In this document: positions 1-11,428 of the stretch, piece after piece
How positions within the stretch are numbered: the first letter of the stretch is position 1
Layout: every line of letters starts with the position of its first letter
NCBI GenBank assembly: GCA_932521025.1
Contig: OW051473.1
Span: 620,001-684,000 of the forward strand
Direction: 5' to 3'
DNA: 64,000 nt
DNA from: Oscheius onirici
Taxonomy: Eukaryota; Nematoda; Chromadorea; Rhabditida; Rhabditidae
Notes under the pieces: generated by a model
Seen by the model: the letters and a program-made list of their open reading frames with translations, nothing else
What the model was told of the DNA's origin: nothing
Database searches by the model: none
Program-made: the position numbers and the translations under genes

Positions 1-790
1 TCTCTCTGTCCCATCGCAATTTCTCCACTTTACAAAGATAGATGTGCGATGTCGCTAATTGGTGAAGCTATTACATGACTCAATACCTTCTTCACCGACT
101 ACCTTCTGGCTCAAAGCTTGTAATCATCTATAAGAAATGTGGGCGTGGAGATGGCAGTCGACGTTTCCAGCCCGATAAACGTCGTCTGCTTCGATCAATG
201 CCTCTAAAATCGGGTAGGTTGAATCGTTGTCCAACAAAACACAGTTTTAGGCTATCATTTTTTCGTCCCTTAAAACCGAATAAGAGCGCGGAACAACAGT
301 CATCCGCCTTTAGACAGCCTTAGTTGATTAACTGGTATGTTTTCGAAAGGTTGTTAGAAAAACTTCTATTTTGGAAAAGCAAGATGATGGAGAATTGAAA
401 ACTTATAAATAACCACTGATATTAATTGTGATCTTGTACATTATTTATAACATGTCAACACCGATCGATTTATTTCATTGTTGTTACGGGTTTTCGAATT
501 ATTTTATAAATTGTACGGGTATTTGATCATCTAAGTGTCGGATTTACAAGTTCGCGACCGCGACTGCATTGTACCAACTGCTGCTAAAAAAATAAAACCT
601 CTCATCCTCACTGTAGCTGGCTCTGGTCACCAAATGCGACCAGAGCCAGATACAAGGCGCTTGTTATCATTTAGAGTCACTTTCAGTTCTGCTTTGAGTT
701 GGTTTGTGCTCTTACACCGTGACAATGACTTGATTTCAGCTTCTGTCGCGCCTACGAATCTAGATAATCGGCAGTAACAAGAAGATAATC

Positions 791-875
791 AGCAGGCGGT
801 AAGGGCTCGTCTTCAGGAGATTGACTAGAAATCAATTGGGCTCTGCCCGTGCAGGTTCGAATTCTGCTGACAGCG
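791..875 (+). pseudogene. tRNA-Ser(AGA)-like pseudogene or SINE head
   Basis: The 3' half resembles a tRNA-Ser: an anticodon stem pairing ATTGA with TCAAT around the loop CTAGAAA (anticodon AGA), a GC-rich variable arm, and a T-arm with GTTCGAAT flanked by pairing stems. A run of T follows at about 880, as for a Pol III terminator. The 5' acceptor strand that should pair with the 3' TGACAGC and a proper D-arm are missing, so a functional tRNA is unlikely. It could be a tRNA-derived SINE head or a decayed gene. Confidence 0.5.
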
Positions 876-1682
876 AGCATTTTTGTTTGTTTCCTACAGT
901 GAGGCAAAAATTGTGAGCTCTAAAGGTTGTTTTCTGACAAACTTTATTTGGATTTCAGGGGATCACAGAATGCGAACGTTGGGGTTTTTATATTTAGGGG
1001 GTTACCATAGAAAGAAGTTAAAAGGTCTACTCGAAACCACAGTGGTTGAGAACCGGTGAAACAGAGGAGGTGGTCTAGTACCATCCACCAAACTTTGCCA
1101 GGTTGAAAAGAGAGACAAAGATAAGTACGAAGATGACGCTGAGAGTGTCCATTTCTCCAGCTTTGGTGAGAGGAACCTCAGCATTCTAGCGATTGTTACG
1201 AATGCGTCTGCTGGCTGCGGCGTTTGTCGCTTCGGTGTGGAAAGCTGAAGTCCTGCGAGGAGTCCGAAGAGGAGCGGGACTTTCTGTTTTCGTAAACGCC
1301 TCTTTTCAAATGATCGAACAATTCAAGAAGAAGACTCAAGGCTCCCATGGAAGCGCACAGCATCAATACCAATGCTGTTTTCTGAAATATAAGCTATTGA
1401 AACTAGGTTTTTTTGAAACTAATTTTAAAAACTACCTTCAGAAGAACGGCATGATCGACCATCATTTTACCCTGAAAAATGTTATTTAGCGTGATAAATG
1501 CGAGACGATTGGTGGCCGAGTAGGTTGATCAAAGCAGAAGTGAAAGGCTCCATAGCGAAATCTCAAAGACCCTCGAACCAATGCTGTAACAGCTACTTTG
1601 ATTTTCATTAATTGAAAACAGTAGATCTAGACGGAGAGTATAAAATCTGTTATTCTACATTTCTCGATCTAAAATATTAAAT

Positions 1683-1822
1683 TGCTATGGTGTCTGTGGC
1701 TGACTCTGTGTGTTTGTCCATGGCCACGAAATTTTGGTGTATTGTTAAGAGTCGCCGTCTTCACCCAGACGACCCGGATTCGGTTCCTCTCCTCGCCAAA
1801 TATTTTTGCTAAATTATTTTGA
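1683..1822 (+). repeat. SINE-like dispersed repeat, copy 1
   Basis: This stretch shares its start (a GCTATGGTG-type block, then GACTCTGTGTGTTTGT), a central CAGACGAC block followed by a degenerate Pol III B-box, and a TTTTGCT...GAGTAG tail with 19649-19800. The shared order of blocks indicates two copies of one short dispersed element, probably tRNA-derived. There is no coding potential. Confidence 0.45.
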
Positions 1823-1858
1823 GTAGGAAATAGAGTCAGGGCAACCGGTAGGGGATTG

Positions 1859-1947
1859 GAAGAGACCGGTTGACTAGGGAAGGGATCAGAAGAGATCGGT
1901 CGACTGGGAAGGGATCAAAAAAGATCGGTTGACTGGGGAAGGGAGCA
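1859..1947 (+). repeat. 30-bp imperfect tandem repeat, 3 copies
   Basis: Three consecutive imperfect units of 29-30 bp, each with GAAGAGATCGGTTGACT-like sequence followed by GGGAAGGGATCA. It lies upstream of the possible membrane-protein ORF at 2217 and is probably non-coding. Confidence 0.7.
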
Positions 1948-2216
1948 GAAGGTTAGAAGAAAACACAAGTAGAAAAGCCGCCGACCGGCGGCGAAGCCGG
2001 CTTGTTCAGATTACAGTACATAGCGGCAACGTGGTGGCAAAACTTGTGATCGGCACTGACCGAAAACCTACAGCCAAAAGTTCTTTCCATCCACTTGTCT
2101 CTTTTCCCTCTCTTCTCATCCTAGCTCCAATTGCAGTGGAACACGAGGAACACGGAGAAAAAAGGCATATATCTTTAATTGCAGTTCCTTTCAAAGTATC
2201 TTCTCTCAGTCTCGTG

Positions 2217-2462
2217 ATGCTAGACGAGCTCGAGAGAAGCCAGCGAAAAATTGTCCTTATCTTCTTTATTCTCTACGTCAGCTCAATCAGCACAATTGTG
2301 GTCATCGTCGCTTTAATGGTTTGGATGTATGCCTCTGCGTGCCTGTACGTTCTTGTTTTCATTGTTACAAAAAACTTTTTAGGCACAAAGCTTGTCTACC
2401 ACCCTTCTATCCTTTCTACATCTAAGAGCAATGCAGACGCTGCCAGTAAAGAAGTCCTGTAA
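2217..2462 (+). CDS. possible small membrane protein
   Basis: An open frame of about 81 codons from the ATG at 2217. It begins with a charged segment (MLDELERSQRK), then a long hydrophobic stretch rich in Ile, Val, Phe and Leu (residues about 12-50) that would give one or two membrane spans, then a Ser/Lys/Ala-rich tail. A good acceptor (TTAATTGCAG) ends at 2184 and an AATAAA polyadenylation signal lies at 2498, 36 bases past the stop, which supports a real 3' end. No family is recognised. The frame is open further upstream, so coding exons before 2185 are possible. Confidence 0.4.
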   Translation: MLDELERSQRKIVLIFFILYVSSISTIVVIVALMVWMYASACLYVLVFIVTKNFLGTKLVYHPSILSTSKSNADAASKEVL

Positions 2463-2757
2463 TCATTTCGTTGCAGACGTTCTTTGATCCCACTTTAATA
2501 AATGTTGAACTTTTATTTCTTTTACTTATTGCGGAATTTCCACATGTTTTAGGTTTCGTTTACGATCAGCTGTGAGTGTTAAAATTTCTTAGTGTCTACC
2601 ACTCTCTTAACTTGGCTACCCTTTTTTCAGTTGCTTTTATATCGCATTTCCGCCAATGTTTAGTCTTCCTCGACCGTATTTTGTCTCCGCAAAACTGTCT
2701 CATCAGGCCATATAGCGTCTTTGTGCCAGAAAGACTGCTTTTCACGACATTTCAAAA

Positions 2758-4239
2758 ATGTTTCTACTTTGGATGTTATCCGTTGCCTTTCTTCTGGTCA
2801 CAGCTGGCCCTGCTCCTTTCAGGCGTACGTTTTCGTCATTTTGAAAACGAATGGAAGATTTAGCGCCTGACCATGCCTCTGAGATCAAAGAAGAGCTTAA
2901 GAGAATGACTACAGATTTGAGACAGGCCCTGCAGAACAAGGAAAGCAGCAATGAGGCTTTTCATTTACTTTTGCAAAGACAGGAAAACGTCAAGAATATG
3001 CCCAATTTTCAGTGGGTAAGCCTTCGATATTTATCCAAATTTTATAATCACTTTTAGCTTCTCCACAGCTCCCGCACCACTCGTTTCCACTGGGAAAGAA
3101 TCAATTATCTGCTCAGATCCATGAAAGTACGACTACAGAATCCGGGGGCGGATTCCAGTTCCCCAATCCACTGTAAAGTCTCGCCATTTTATAAAAGTAC
3201 AAATTTTCAGTTACCGAAAAACAGTTTCTCCTAATTACCAGACTGATACTGCTGGCTACGAAAAAAGTGTCTGATTTTGCTGCTGAACATGGTCCTCAGG
3301 CTGCATACAAAGATGCGTTAACTGTGGCAGATACGTACAATCTTTTCGAGAGAGCGCTACAGCTGGATGACGGTGTGAGTTACCACAATATCAGTCGTAA
3401 GACAACTCAGTTTTGTTTTTCTCCAAAAAGTTAACAAAAGATTTTATTTGCTCGTCTGAACATAACGTTACTGTAGTTTTTCACTTGATCTTTCGAGTCT
3501 TCTTCAGAACTTAGATAATTCTTCTGAAAATAGAAATTTTACAATGTTAAATCTTTGGCAAACATGCGCAGAACGTAGACGAATGAGAACGTGATCACGG
3601 ATGACACGAAGAAAACCGCAATAATAATGAAGAGGTCTATGTATTGCCAGCATTGTCTGCCGCGCTGTCTTGCGATTTGCCAGAAGTTGTTCATGGCAGG
3701 AGCGGAGAGAGTGTCTGAAAAGAAGACCCAATTAAAATTGTAGACATTCTTTCTCAACGTTTTTTCCTGGGCAATTAAGAAGAGAGTTCCAATCAAGAGC
3801 AATTACTTTAGCGTGCTAAGACAATGTTCGATTTTCACGCAATAGCCAACGTCTGTTGTTTAAAGGGGTGACTTTCAATAAGAGTTTTCCAGAAACGTGG
3901 AACTGTCGAGGTGACCCACATGGAAATTCTTAACAGCGCCTACCTCATCATGCGTTCGAAATTCAGCCATTACCCGGAAATTGTTATGCCAAAAGCAGTG
4001 CCAGCTACCGAAGCACAAATTGATGGTGGACGTGTTCTGGAAGGTGAAGAGTACCACCAGTTTATGAAGAGTCTGTCCGGCATCGAGAGGGAGATTGTAG
4101 CGTCTATCGAAGATGTCACTGTATTGGTGAACGGAGAAGCTTGCTACGTCAGATTTTCAAGATTCCAAAATCAATAACTTTTCAGATCTATTCCCGAATC
4201 GGAAAATGGTATCTTCAAACCTACTTATGTACTATTTGA
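2758..4239 (+). CDS. secreted protein, expanded family A, member 1
   Basis: Six exons with consistent phases: 2758-2824, 2858-3015, 3058-3172, 3211-3374, 3893-4147 and 4186-4239, giving 270 residues. The first exon encodes a signal peptide (MFLLWMLSVAFLLVTAGPAP). The mature part is helical and charged, with few cysteines. The last exon is exactly 54 nt and encodes IYSRIGKWYLQTYLCTI, matching the final exon of the family genes at 6.0, 15.8 and 21.6 kb. The first intron is only 33 nt. The 518-nt intron 4 holds a separate gene on the other strand (3539-3694). The function is unknown; the signal peptide and local expansion suggest a fast-evolving secreted protein. Confidence 0.75.
3539..3694 (-). 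CDS. 51-residue single-pass membrane peptide, nested gene
   Basis: A one-exon ORF of 51 residues: a basic N-terminal segment (MNNFWQIARQRGRQ), then one strong transmembrane helix (about residues 19-43, rich in I, V, F), then a short MFAKDLTL tail. On the minus strand a TTTTCAG acceptor ends 20 nt before the ATG, suiting spliced-leader addition, and an AATAAA signal (plus-strand 3443-3448) lies about 90 nt past the stop, so both transcript ends look real. It sits inside intron 4 of the opposite-strand secreted gene. The layout resembles small membrane regulators such as the phospholamban/sarcolipin class, but no sequence match is claimed. Confidence 0.5.
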   Translation of the reverse strand: MNNFWQIARQRGRQCWQYIDLFIIIAVFFVSSVITFSFVYVLRMFAKDLTL

Positions 4240-4570
4240 TGAATCGAGTCGATAAATCGATTAAAGTGTTCAACCGTTTCATGTAAATTGTTTGCTGAAA
4301 CTAAGTTTTTGACTCTTTGACCGCCTGTCTGGCTCCGTTACTTAAGCGATCGACTGTAACGCTTAAACATCTAGTTTTCCGGTATCTTGATTATACTGAT
4401 AACAACAGTTACAAATGCGCGGAAGCTATCCCAGAAATCTTTCCCGTTTTGGATGGCAAGCAGAACAAACGGATGGCTCATAATCCGTGCTTGTGTACAT
4501 TGGGTGCGGCATCAAACAGTCCAGGAAAAGGCTTATAAAAGTCGAATGTGCTGACCATTCGGCCATCACA

Positions 4571-5751
4571 ATGACCATCAGAAATGTTATTTTCTTCCTT
4601 TCTTTCCTTTTTGGCACAATTCAATCGAAGCAGCAAATGAAAGGTATCATCGTCTTCTTCTCGTCTGTGATGTCTCTTTTCATATTGTGTTCGACCATGG
4701 CAGAGCCCTTTAATGGGCGTCGCCACGCTTCTTCAGCCTTCCCGTCCACTTGAATGTCGTCCTGAAGCTCCATCGGCCTGCTCTCATGGAAGAAACTCCG
4801 TATGCCAGTTTAGTCTTCGCTACTACAAATACATTTGCTGTCAAGACAGCTCAGACCAACCACCTCCACGTAGGTTTTTTCTCGTTCAATATAGTTACCT
4901 ATTAGTGTAATGTTAAGCTAAATGTTGTTCAGTGTGTCCAGCTCAACACGATTCTCTGCAGTTGGTCTGTGGATCGGGAGCAAATCACGATACAGCCTGT
5001 CCCAAAAGCTACAAATGTCTGCCATCCAGAACAAACCACGAGCTGAGACTTTGCTGCCGACCCAACTCCAATACGACTCATCCGGAACCTGATACCAGTA
5101 GGCTCCTGCAATATATTTTCCCCGTCAGAAAATTTCAGCTTTCCGGGAGAACCGACTTGTTCCCCAATTCTTGCCGCAATCTCCAAAAAACCAACTGGAC
5201 GTAATCTTCGAAAACACCACTCTAATTCTGGGACAGCTGCTGGACTCAAAGAACTTGGGTATATTGGAGAAGGCTCCGATTCTGTCAGCTTCAGTTCTAC
5301 AGGACGACAAACAATATGTCATCGTTCTAGTTGGTACGAATCTGTTTTAATCTTTTGAAAGTAATGAATTTTTAGACACAACAACAAAGCAGCTTGTCTG
5401 GTTGGCTGGAGGATTGTCACCGAGAGACGACAAGTTAAATGTGACCAAAGCTACCAAGTAAATTTTTTTAAACCGAAGTTTAAAGAACTGTTCAGAACGA
5501 ATCTAATGTATACTGGACCTGCTTCCGATGCTGAGGGCATTCACGTCTTGATCCTAGTAGTCTATGAACAGTCAGGAACCTGGAAATCGCCGAAAATTGC
5601 CCAGGATGAGTTCAGTTTTTCCGAATTTGAACAACTGAACCCTGTTCAATCTCCGCCCTTGGCTGGTACCTTCTATGCTGTAAGATTTTTATTACTTCAA
5701 AATGGGAACACCTTTTTTCAGTACACGACAAAACAAGATGAACGTTTCTAA
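4571..5751 (+). CDS. secreted WR1/lustrin-Cys plus PEBP-like protein
   Basis: The ATG at 4571 opens a signal peptide (MTIRNVIFFLSFLFGTIQS). Two cysteine-rich units follow, at about 4745-4872 and 4934-5111, ending in ICC and LCC as in WR1/lustrin repeats. Exons at 5145-5333, 5376-5459, 5496-5681 and 5723-5751 encode a phosphatidylethanolamine-binding-protein fold: VWLAGGLSPRDD, then YTGPASDAEGIHVLILVVYEQ with the family His and YEQ, then the FEQL...PPLAGTFY end. The exact acceptor of exon 2 is uncertain: the best frame needs phase 0, while exon 1 ends in phase 1. The arrangement recalls Toxocara TES-26, which has N-terminal Cys modules before PEBP. Lipid or phospholipid-headgroup binding outside the cell is inferred. 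Confidence 0.75.
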
Positions 5752-6010
5752 TAGCTAGAAGAAGAGAACAATGTTGACTATTTATTTGTACATTTTTATG
5801 AAAACTATCAAGTAAATAGTTACGGTAATGGTGCTACGCAAAAGAGTGAAAACCGAAAGTCTTTTACACAATTTAACTGTTCAATCACGCTGTTTTCTTT
5901 CTTTGATTTCAGAAGAAGAAAGTATGAACAAAATATTGATTCTTGCTGCCGTCCGCCGAAAATTTGTCATTCTCGTCTGTATAATATACCATTTAATTTT
6001 TGGCAGCGAA

Positions 6011-6670
6011 ATGAGACTTTTCGTCTTTCTCGGTTTCAGTTTTGCCGTTGCTTCCACAGCCTCAGTTTCCAAAAGTCGTATGTTCATTCAACTTTTACTC
6101 AACCGAAAAAATTAGTCTTGACCGAGAAGGATCAGGAAAATATTTTGAAGATAGCTTTGGATAGCACGAAAAAGTTGCAAAGTCAGCTCCCGAAACTACC
6201 CAATGGACAGAAAAAGGAAAAGATCGAGATTCTGAAAGAATCTACCGAAATGGTTTGGAACCTCATAGGAACAACGGAGGTGATCGTTAATGGAAACAAA
6301 AATATAGTAGCTTTTTAGACGAGCAAGGCAATCAACAAACAGCAGACGGAGATTTTCAATCTATCCAAAAAATTCTGGCGACCCCAAATCTGGGACTGAA
6401 GTGCCCTATCGAGTAAACTGTGCCGGGACCTTCAAAACTTTCCAATGGACGTCTTCTTAGTGACAAAGAGACAGCTTCTCTGGTCAAATCAAGAAGCTCG
6501 TTTGCTGCCACGGTCTTTGAAAAGTATCTCGGAGGAGTGAAAATTTACTACTTCCAAAAAGATGGCAAATGCGATGTAAGTTGTAAAAAATTCAAAAAAA
6601 AACGAAAAAAACTCAGATCTATACGAAGAAGTCTAATGCCTTCGTTTACAAGTACAACTGCAAGGTTTAA
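6011..6670 (+). CDS. secreted protein, expanded family A, member 2
   Basis: Five exons: 6011-6077, 6116-6279, 6324-6412, 6461-6575 and 6617-6670, phase-consistent, encoding 162 residues. A signal peptide (MRLFVFLGFSFAVASTA) is followed by a Lys/Glu/Leu-rich helical region. The penultimate exon ends in GKCD and the 54-nt final exon encodes IYTKKSNAFVYKYNCKV, the family signature. Exon 3 uses the acceptor after GACGAG at 6323; the nearer TTTTTAG at 6318 would break the frame. It is shorter than member 1 but keeps the same last two exons. Function unknown. Confidence 0.7.
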
Positions 6671-6916
6671 TGATTCAAAAGCAGTAAAGTGTTTAACCAT
6701 TTGTTTCGAGTACATTGAAAGTGAAATACGAAAGTCATTATTATCGATATTTTATTGATATCAAGACCACTGCATAACATACAAGACGAACTGATTCTAC
6801 AGTTTTTTGAGCAAATCGAGAGTATAGCAAACAATGTGACGTGCGTATTTTACTCTTATCACTTCTCTGCAAGCCAATTCATAGTCTGAGTGGGCAGCAA
6901 GTGTGCGAATGTTTTA

Positions 6917-7235
6917 TCAATCCATAATAGGAGCTCTGCAATCACATCTGAGAAACCTGTCTTTGTGATCGTGGCTAGCAACTTGGGGTTGCCTAGCCAA
7001 CCGTAATATCTCTTCGACTTGTTCAGCGCTGGGAACATGTCGGTATCTGAAATATGGATTATCATTTATAAAAAAAATGATACCGTCGGTATGCAAGTAC
7101 AAGCATGGCAGCCGCAATAAGGCCTGCACATAGAACCGCAAAAAGCAGACCGGCAAAAATGATTGCGAAAAGAATGTTCCAGTACCAATCCACAGTACTG
7201 AGAGACTTGTAATAGTTGTAATACGCGTGAAACAT
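6917..7235 (-). CDS. small single-pass membrane protein
   Basis: Two exons on the minus strand, joined across a short intron (GTATCA...TTTCAG, about 7067-7102), giving about 92 residues from the ATG at 7235. A Tyr-rich N-terminus leads into one transmembrane segment (NILFAIIFAGLLFAVLCAGL and on), then a basic YRRYRHVP stop-transfer region and a cytosolic-looking tail ending in two cysteines. It starts about 200 nt after the kinase gene upstream and may belong to the same operon-like run. A second frame through the last exon is also open to 6859, so the C-terminus is less certain. No family recognised. Confidence 0.45.
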
Positions 7236-7438
7236 CGGAGGTGTAAACAGCACTGGTTTGTAGAGATTGTTCTAGACGAAGCCGAGAGAATATTGAACTG
7301 CAGCCTGCTCGCGTGCCAAGTACGATAAAATGGTTAATTGGTAGCAAACGGATATGAAAACACCTTTGCACAAGTCTGCTAGCATATATGAAAGCTACTT
7401 GTTTGTCAAAAACCATATAAAACGCAGTCACGGGTTTA

Positions 7439-9212
7439 TTAAATCCCAAATTCTCCCTTATTTTCATCGAAATAGCGAACAACGTTTATCATCAACGGAC
7501 GAGACTCTGGAGCGCTGTCCCAGCATCTAAATAGGCGAAAAATATGCCATAATGCGAATAATTACGCTTGAATAATCTGTTCCCAACGAGTTCCCTGCAC
7601 CCAGTACTGTAGTGGTGGACGACTACTGTGCCATAAGAAATCATATAGTTCTTTAGCCCCGTAAGTTGCAAGGTCATTTTTATTTTCAAAGTGGTCAAAT
7701 GGATTTCTGTAACGATTTTTGTTTTTTTTTGCTAAAGAGAATCTGTAATGAATACCTTCCCGTGAAGATATAGTTCAATGTCATGGCATAGCTGTAAACG
7801 TCAACAGGAAAGGAGTAATTGTCGTGCACTAGCATTTCAGGAGCCAAATAGCCGCAAGAATTGCATCTAAACATTTCGAAACATCTGAAAACGAAATACC
7901 TCTTTGTTAAAATATCAATAGTCTTTCTGGTACGACAGAGTCCAAAGTCAGCTATTTTAGCTGCTAAATTATCGGCCACGAGAATATTATCGGGCTTGAT
8001 GTCTCGATGTATAATCTCACGAGCGTGAAGGTAAGCCAACCCACGAGCAATTCCCTCAGCCCATTTTTTGCGAAAAGAAATGTCAAGATTTGGATTGGAA
8101 TTCAGATCTAAAGGTCAGTTGCACGAGAGAACAAATTGGGTTACATTTAACAACACTCCCATTTGGAAGGAATTCCATCAGTAACCCTTCAATACAGTTG
8201 GGTTCGTTGCAGTAGACAGTCCCGAAGAAGTTGACAATATTATTGTTGTGTGACACCTTAATAGTTAAGAATAACATATAACGCCATATTTCCACTAACC
8301 ATATGGAATAGTGTGAGCTCTCGTCTGTTCATTTCATCTTGTTGAAATTCGTTCTTCATGCCAAAAGTAAATTCCTTGAAAGCGACTTTCCTGAACAGTT
8401 TATAGCGTAATTTTCCAATCTTGATGATAATACATTTCTCTCTCAATATATCAATAACGCTATAATTCATTTTCTTGTAGGTTTTCTTTGGTCAGAGTTT
8501 GTCGCATAAAGGAAAGAATGCAATGGAATAACAACCAACATAAATTCTAAGGAATGCAAAAACTCACCCTTGCTGGAGTTCTTGTGTGGCTTCGTAAACA
8601 TATCCAAAACTGCCGTTACCTCTGTAGCCAAGCTTGGTTATAGTATTGATGTCGTAAGAAGGTAGCCCGACATCGTTTAATCTCGTCAGTTGCATTAACG
8701 GAGGCTGGCCGATAGCAACGCCTAGAATTTACTCATTTTCAAATAATTTACAGGAACAATGATGTTGTCACTTTTTGCGGCAATGTAGCCAGCGCTTATC
8801 AGTCTATTTTTGCTTTGTTAAATTTGATGAAAAACGGTGAGAAAAGTTTTTAAAATAGCCTTTTGAAAATTATACCTAAGAATATCAGCAGTGCGTTGAC
8901 TCTACTGACTGAAAAGTAAGGCACAAAGTTTGACTAATGCTCAATGAAACGCTATGAATGATCGGCTTTTTAGTCCTAGATTCTTAATGTTTTTGTTTCT
9001 GCTTGTGAACGGTAAAATTGTCGTTTTTTTTCAAACGAGTTTTTTTTTTTCAAAATTTCAATTTTCAAACGAGTATGCTAAACAAAAGCGAAAGTAAAAC
9101 GAAAGTGTTTTAAATAATCAAAAACTCACAATGTGCAAGGATCGGTTCAGTGGGATCAGCTAAAAAAAGTAAAAACAAGTTTATGGAAAAAAAACATACT
9201 CGACTCGCTCAT
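7439..9212 (-). CDS. protein kinase, TKL-like (kinase 1)
   Basis: A multi-exon minus-strand gene. The start exon (ATG at 9212) is very short. Visible kinase features in order: a glycine loop GNGSFGYVY (about 8600), the VAFKEF lysine (about 8380), a hinge LLMEFLPNG (about 8180), catalytic HRDIKPDN (about 8010), DFGLC (about 7945), YLAPEM (about 7840) and a C-lobe [10 protein letters not shown] (about 7490). All catalytic residues are present, so it should be active as a Ser/Thr- or Tyr-type kinase. The stop at 7439 overlaps an AATAAA signal. It begins 124 nt after the stop of kinase 2 on the same strand. Little lies outside the catalytic domain, so a cytosolic signalling kinase is inferred. 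Confidence 0.8.
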
Positions 9213-9335
9213 TGTGTGGTGATGAGTGGCAGTTCTTATCTTTGCTAGCGGCTATCGCTAACGAAGAGAAATTCCGGTGAAAATAAGGAGAAATTGTTAT
9301 CTTCTAAGAAGAAATGAAACTTTTTTATTCCTAGC

Positions 9336-11309
9336 TTAAAGCGTTTTAGAGAACAACTTCATCAGTGGGGCAAGAGCATCTTTAATTTGGACTTGGTCGT
9401 GTACTTGGTAGTTTCTAAGTTTTTCTATTTTAGCTATGACTTTTTGATTAATCTCCTTCATCGTTGCTGCTTCAAGTTTTGACGTGGTTTCGAATTCAGC
9501 ACAAACTGTTTCTACAATCAGGGAGCCAAAGACGCACCCCGGGTAAAGTCTGAAAAATTCTCTCAGCATATTCATTTGAACGTACAAATCGATTGCTCCA
9601 GTAGTTTTTGGCAGAGCTGGAATGATTGGGGCTTGGCGTGAAGGCGGAAGTTTGAATGTTATTTTTCTAAAACGACTTCCACATTTTGGCAATCTAACCT
9701 GTCACTAAAAAGCTCTCCTTTTTCGACAGTCCATCTCTTTAGCTGAATTTCAAACCAATCCACCAGCTTATCAGCAGAATCACGTTGTTCTGGTAAATCG
9801 TTCCAGTTTCTGCGACATTTTTTGATATCATGAATTCGAACCTTCTAAGGAACTCAAGAAGGGGATCGTTAGCATTCTGGTTTTCTAGAGACTCCAAACT
9901 TGGTCGTTTGGAGTCGGCAAGGTTACTATTGGAGAGATAGTCAGTATAAGACCTGAATTTAAACAATGGGAAACACAGCATGGTTTAACGTTTTTGTAAC
10001 CAAGTAGTAAAGGCACATGGTTAGACTAAAGACATCAATTTTCTCCTTATATTTTCTTCCGTCTCTGCCAAATGTTAATTCTGGAGCTGCGAATCCCTCA
10101 GTCCCGATTCTAAAAGCTCATTTTGATGAATAGGAAACATTACCCGTGGGTGAGCAGTTGGGTAGCATTAAATTTGCAGCAGGAATCCACGTCACATAGC
10201 TTTACCAAAAGTTCATCTTTGTCCAAAACCATGCTGCAATTTAAAAACAATTTTACGTACTCGTCACAGAGGTAAAGGAAAAAACCATTTGAACAACTGG
10301 GACAACTGGGAGAAAACCCGGGACTGTTTTATTTTCGCTGTTTCAACTGCTCTACAACTGAGCTATGACTCTGACGGTCATTCGCAGGACGCTACTTGGA
10401 CCCGCATTCTTAGCAACAACTTGAAAGGAAAAAGAGTTTTTTGAGGCCATTCAGTTTTACTAGTCCAGTTTAGCTTTTAGTTTTGTTTTATACGAAAAAA
10501 CCAGCATTCGTTGTTGTGGATTACGAACCAGAAACTTCAAATGTTAACATTTAATAAAAGTTCCTTTTCAAACTATGAAAAAGTATGGCGGCACTTACTT
10601 TTCCAGTTTTACATCCCGATGTATTATTCCACGTTCATGAAGATAGACTAATGCAGAGGCAATTTGTTTCATCCAATGGTAAATCAGGTCACGCCCGAAC
10701 TGATTTTCTTTGTTTAGAACGGCTGTTACATTGAAATAAAAATATTGAAGATAAACGTACCTTGGTGCAGATTGCCTTTTTCCAAATATTCCATTGCATA
10801 CCCTATAATCTCCTGCTCTGTTGTGCCGCAACAACAGGTCGAACTGTCTTTTCCTTTGTCACAGCCTTTAAAACAAGCAGGTTTCATAGAATAAACCACT
10901 TTGGTCATTTTCACGATATTGCGATGATCAAACTGTATCCTGCTTATTTCAGTTTGATAAAACCCTACTTTTGAAAAGTGCGCAATTCCTCTCTTCATTT
11001 TTGTGTAATCACAGCTGTTTTGTAACCACGTTTTAACCAACAATGTTTCCTTCTTGCTGGGTCGATAATCACTTAAAACGCATTGTCAGCAAACAATTAT
11101 AAGAATCTTACTCTATGTCGATAAGAGCCACACTACCAAATCTCCCACTGCCAACATGCACTTGGCTTTGTCTTGATAATGTCGACACGTTTATTCCGTC
11201 TGATTATTTCGAAAGCTCAATTTGGTGATAACTTACCACTTAGTAAACTTTTTATAATGTCATCCACCTTTGCATCATCCATTTCATCCGGAGGATTCGA
11301 CGCCTCCAT
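9336..11309 (-). CDS. divergent protein kinase with DFG changed to DVD (kinase 2)
   Basis: The ATG at 11309 lies just after a TTTAG acceptor. Ordered kinase motifs: VGSGRFGSVALID glycine loop (about 11130), a VKTW lysine strand (about 11030), hinge YAMEYLEKGN (about 10790), HRDVKLEN, whose Asn is completed across an intron near 10600-10240, LCDVDS where DFG normally lies (about 10210), and GFAAPEL (about 10095). A C-lobe follows, with NDLPEQRDSADK at about 9780. After the kinase domain comes a C-terminal extension of about 110 residues of unknown kind, ending at 9336. The HRD aspartate and first DFG aspartate are kept but the Phe and Gly are lost, so activity may be altered. An AATAAA follows the stop. 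Confidence 0.75.
10291..10372 (-). repeat. tRNA-derived SINE copy in a kinase intron
   Basis: Read on the minus strand, it carries an intact A-box (TAGCTCAGTTGTAGAGC), then GTTGAAACAGC, and a damaged B-box (CCCGGGTTTTCTCCC), closely following the tRNA-like unit at 43207-43279 (ATAGCTCAGTGGTAGAGCAG...CCCGGGTTCGAGTCCC). Two copies in different introns or spacers point to a SINE family rather than tRNA genes. Confidence 0.6.
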
Positions 11310-11428
11310 TCTTCCTATGATTGAACCCGTCTAAAGTTCAAAAAGTAGCAATAAAAAGTTGGATCAGAAATATGTGTTGGAATGACCATGTGAAAAATGT
11401 TAAAAAAAATATTTGTCCATGTATGTCT

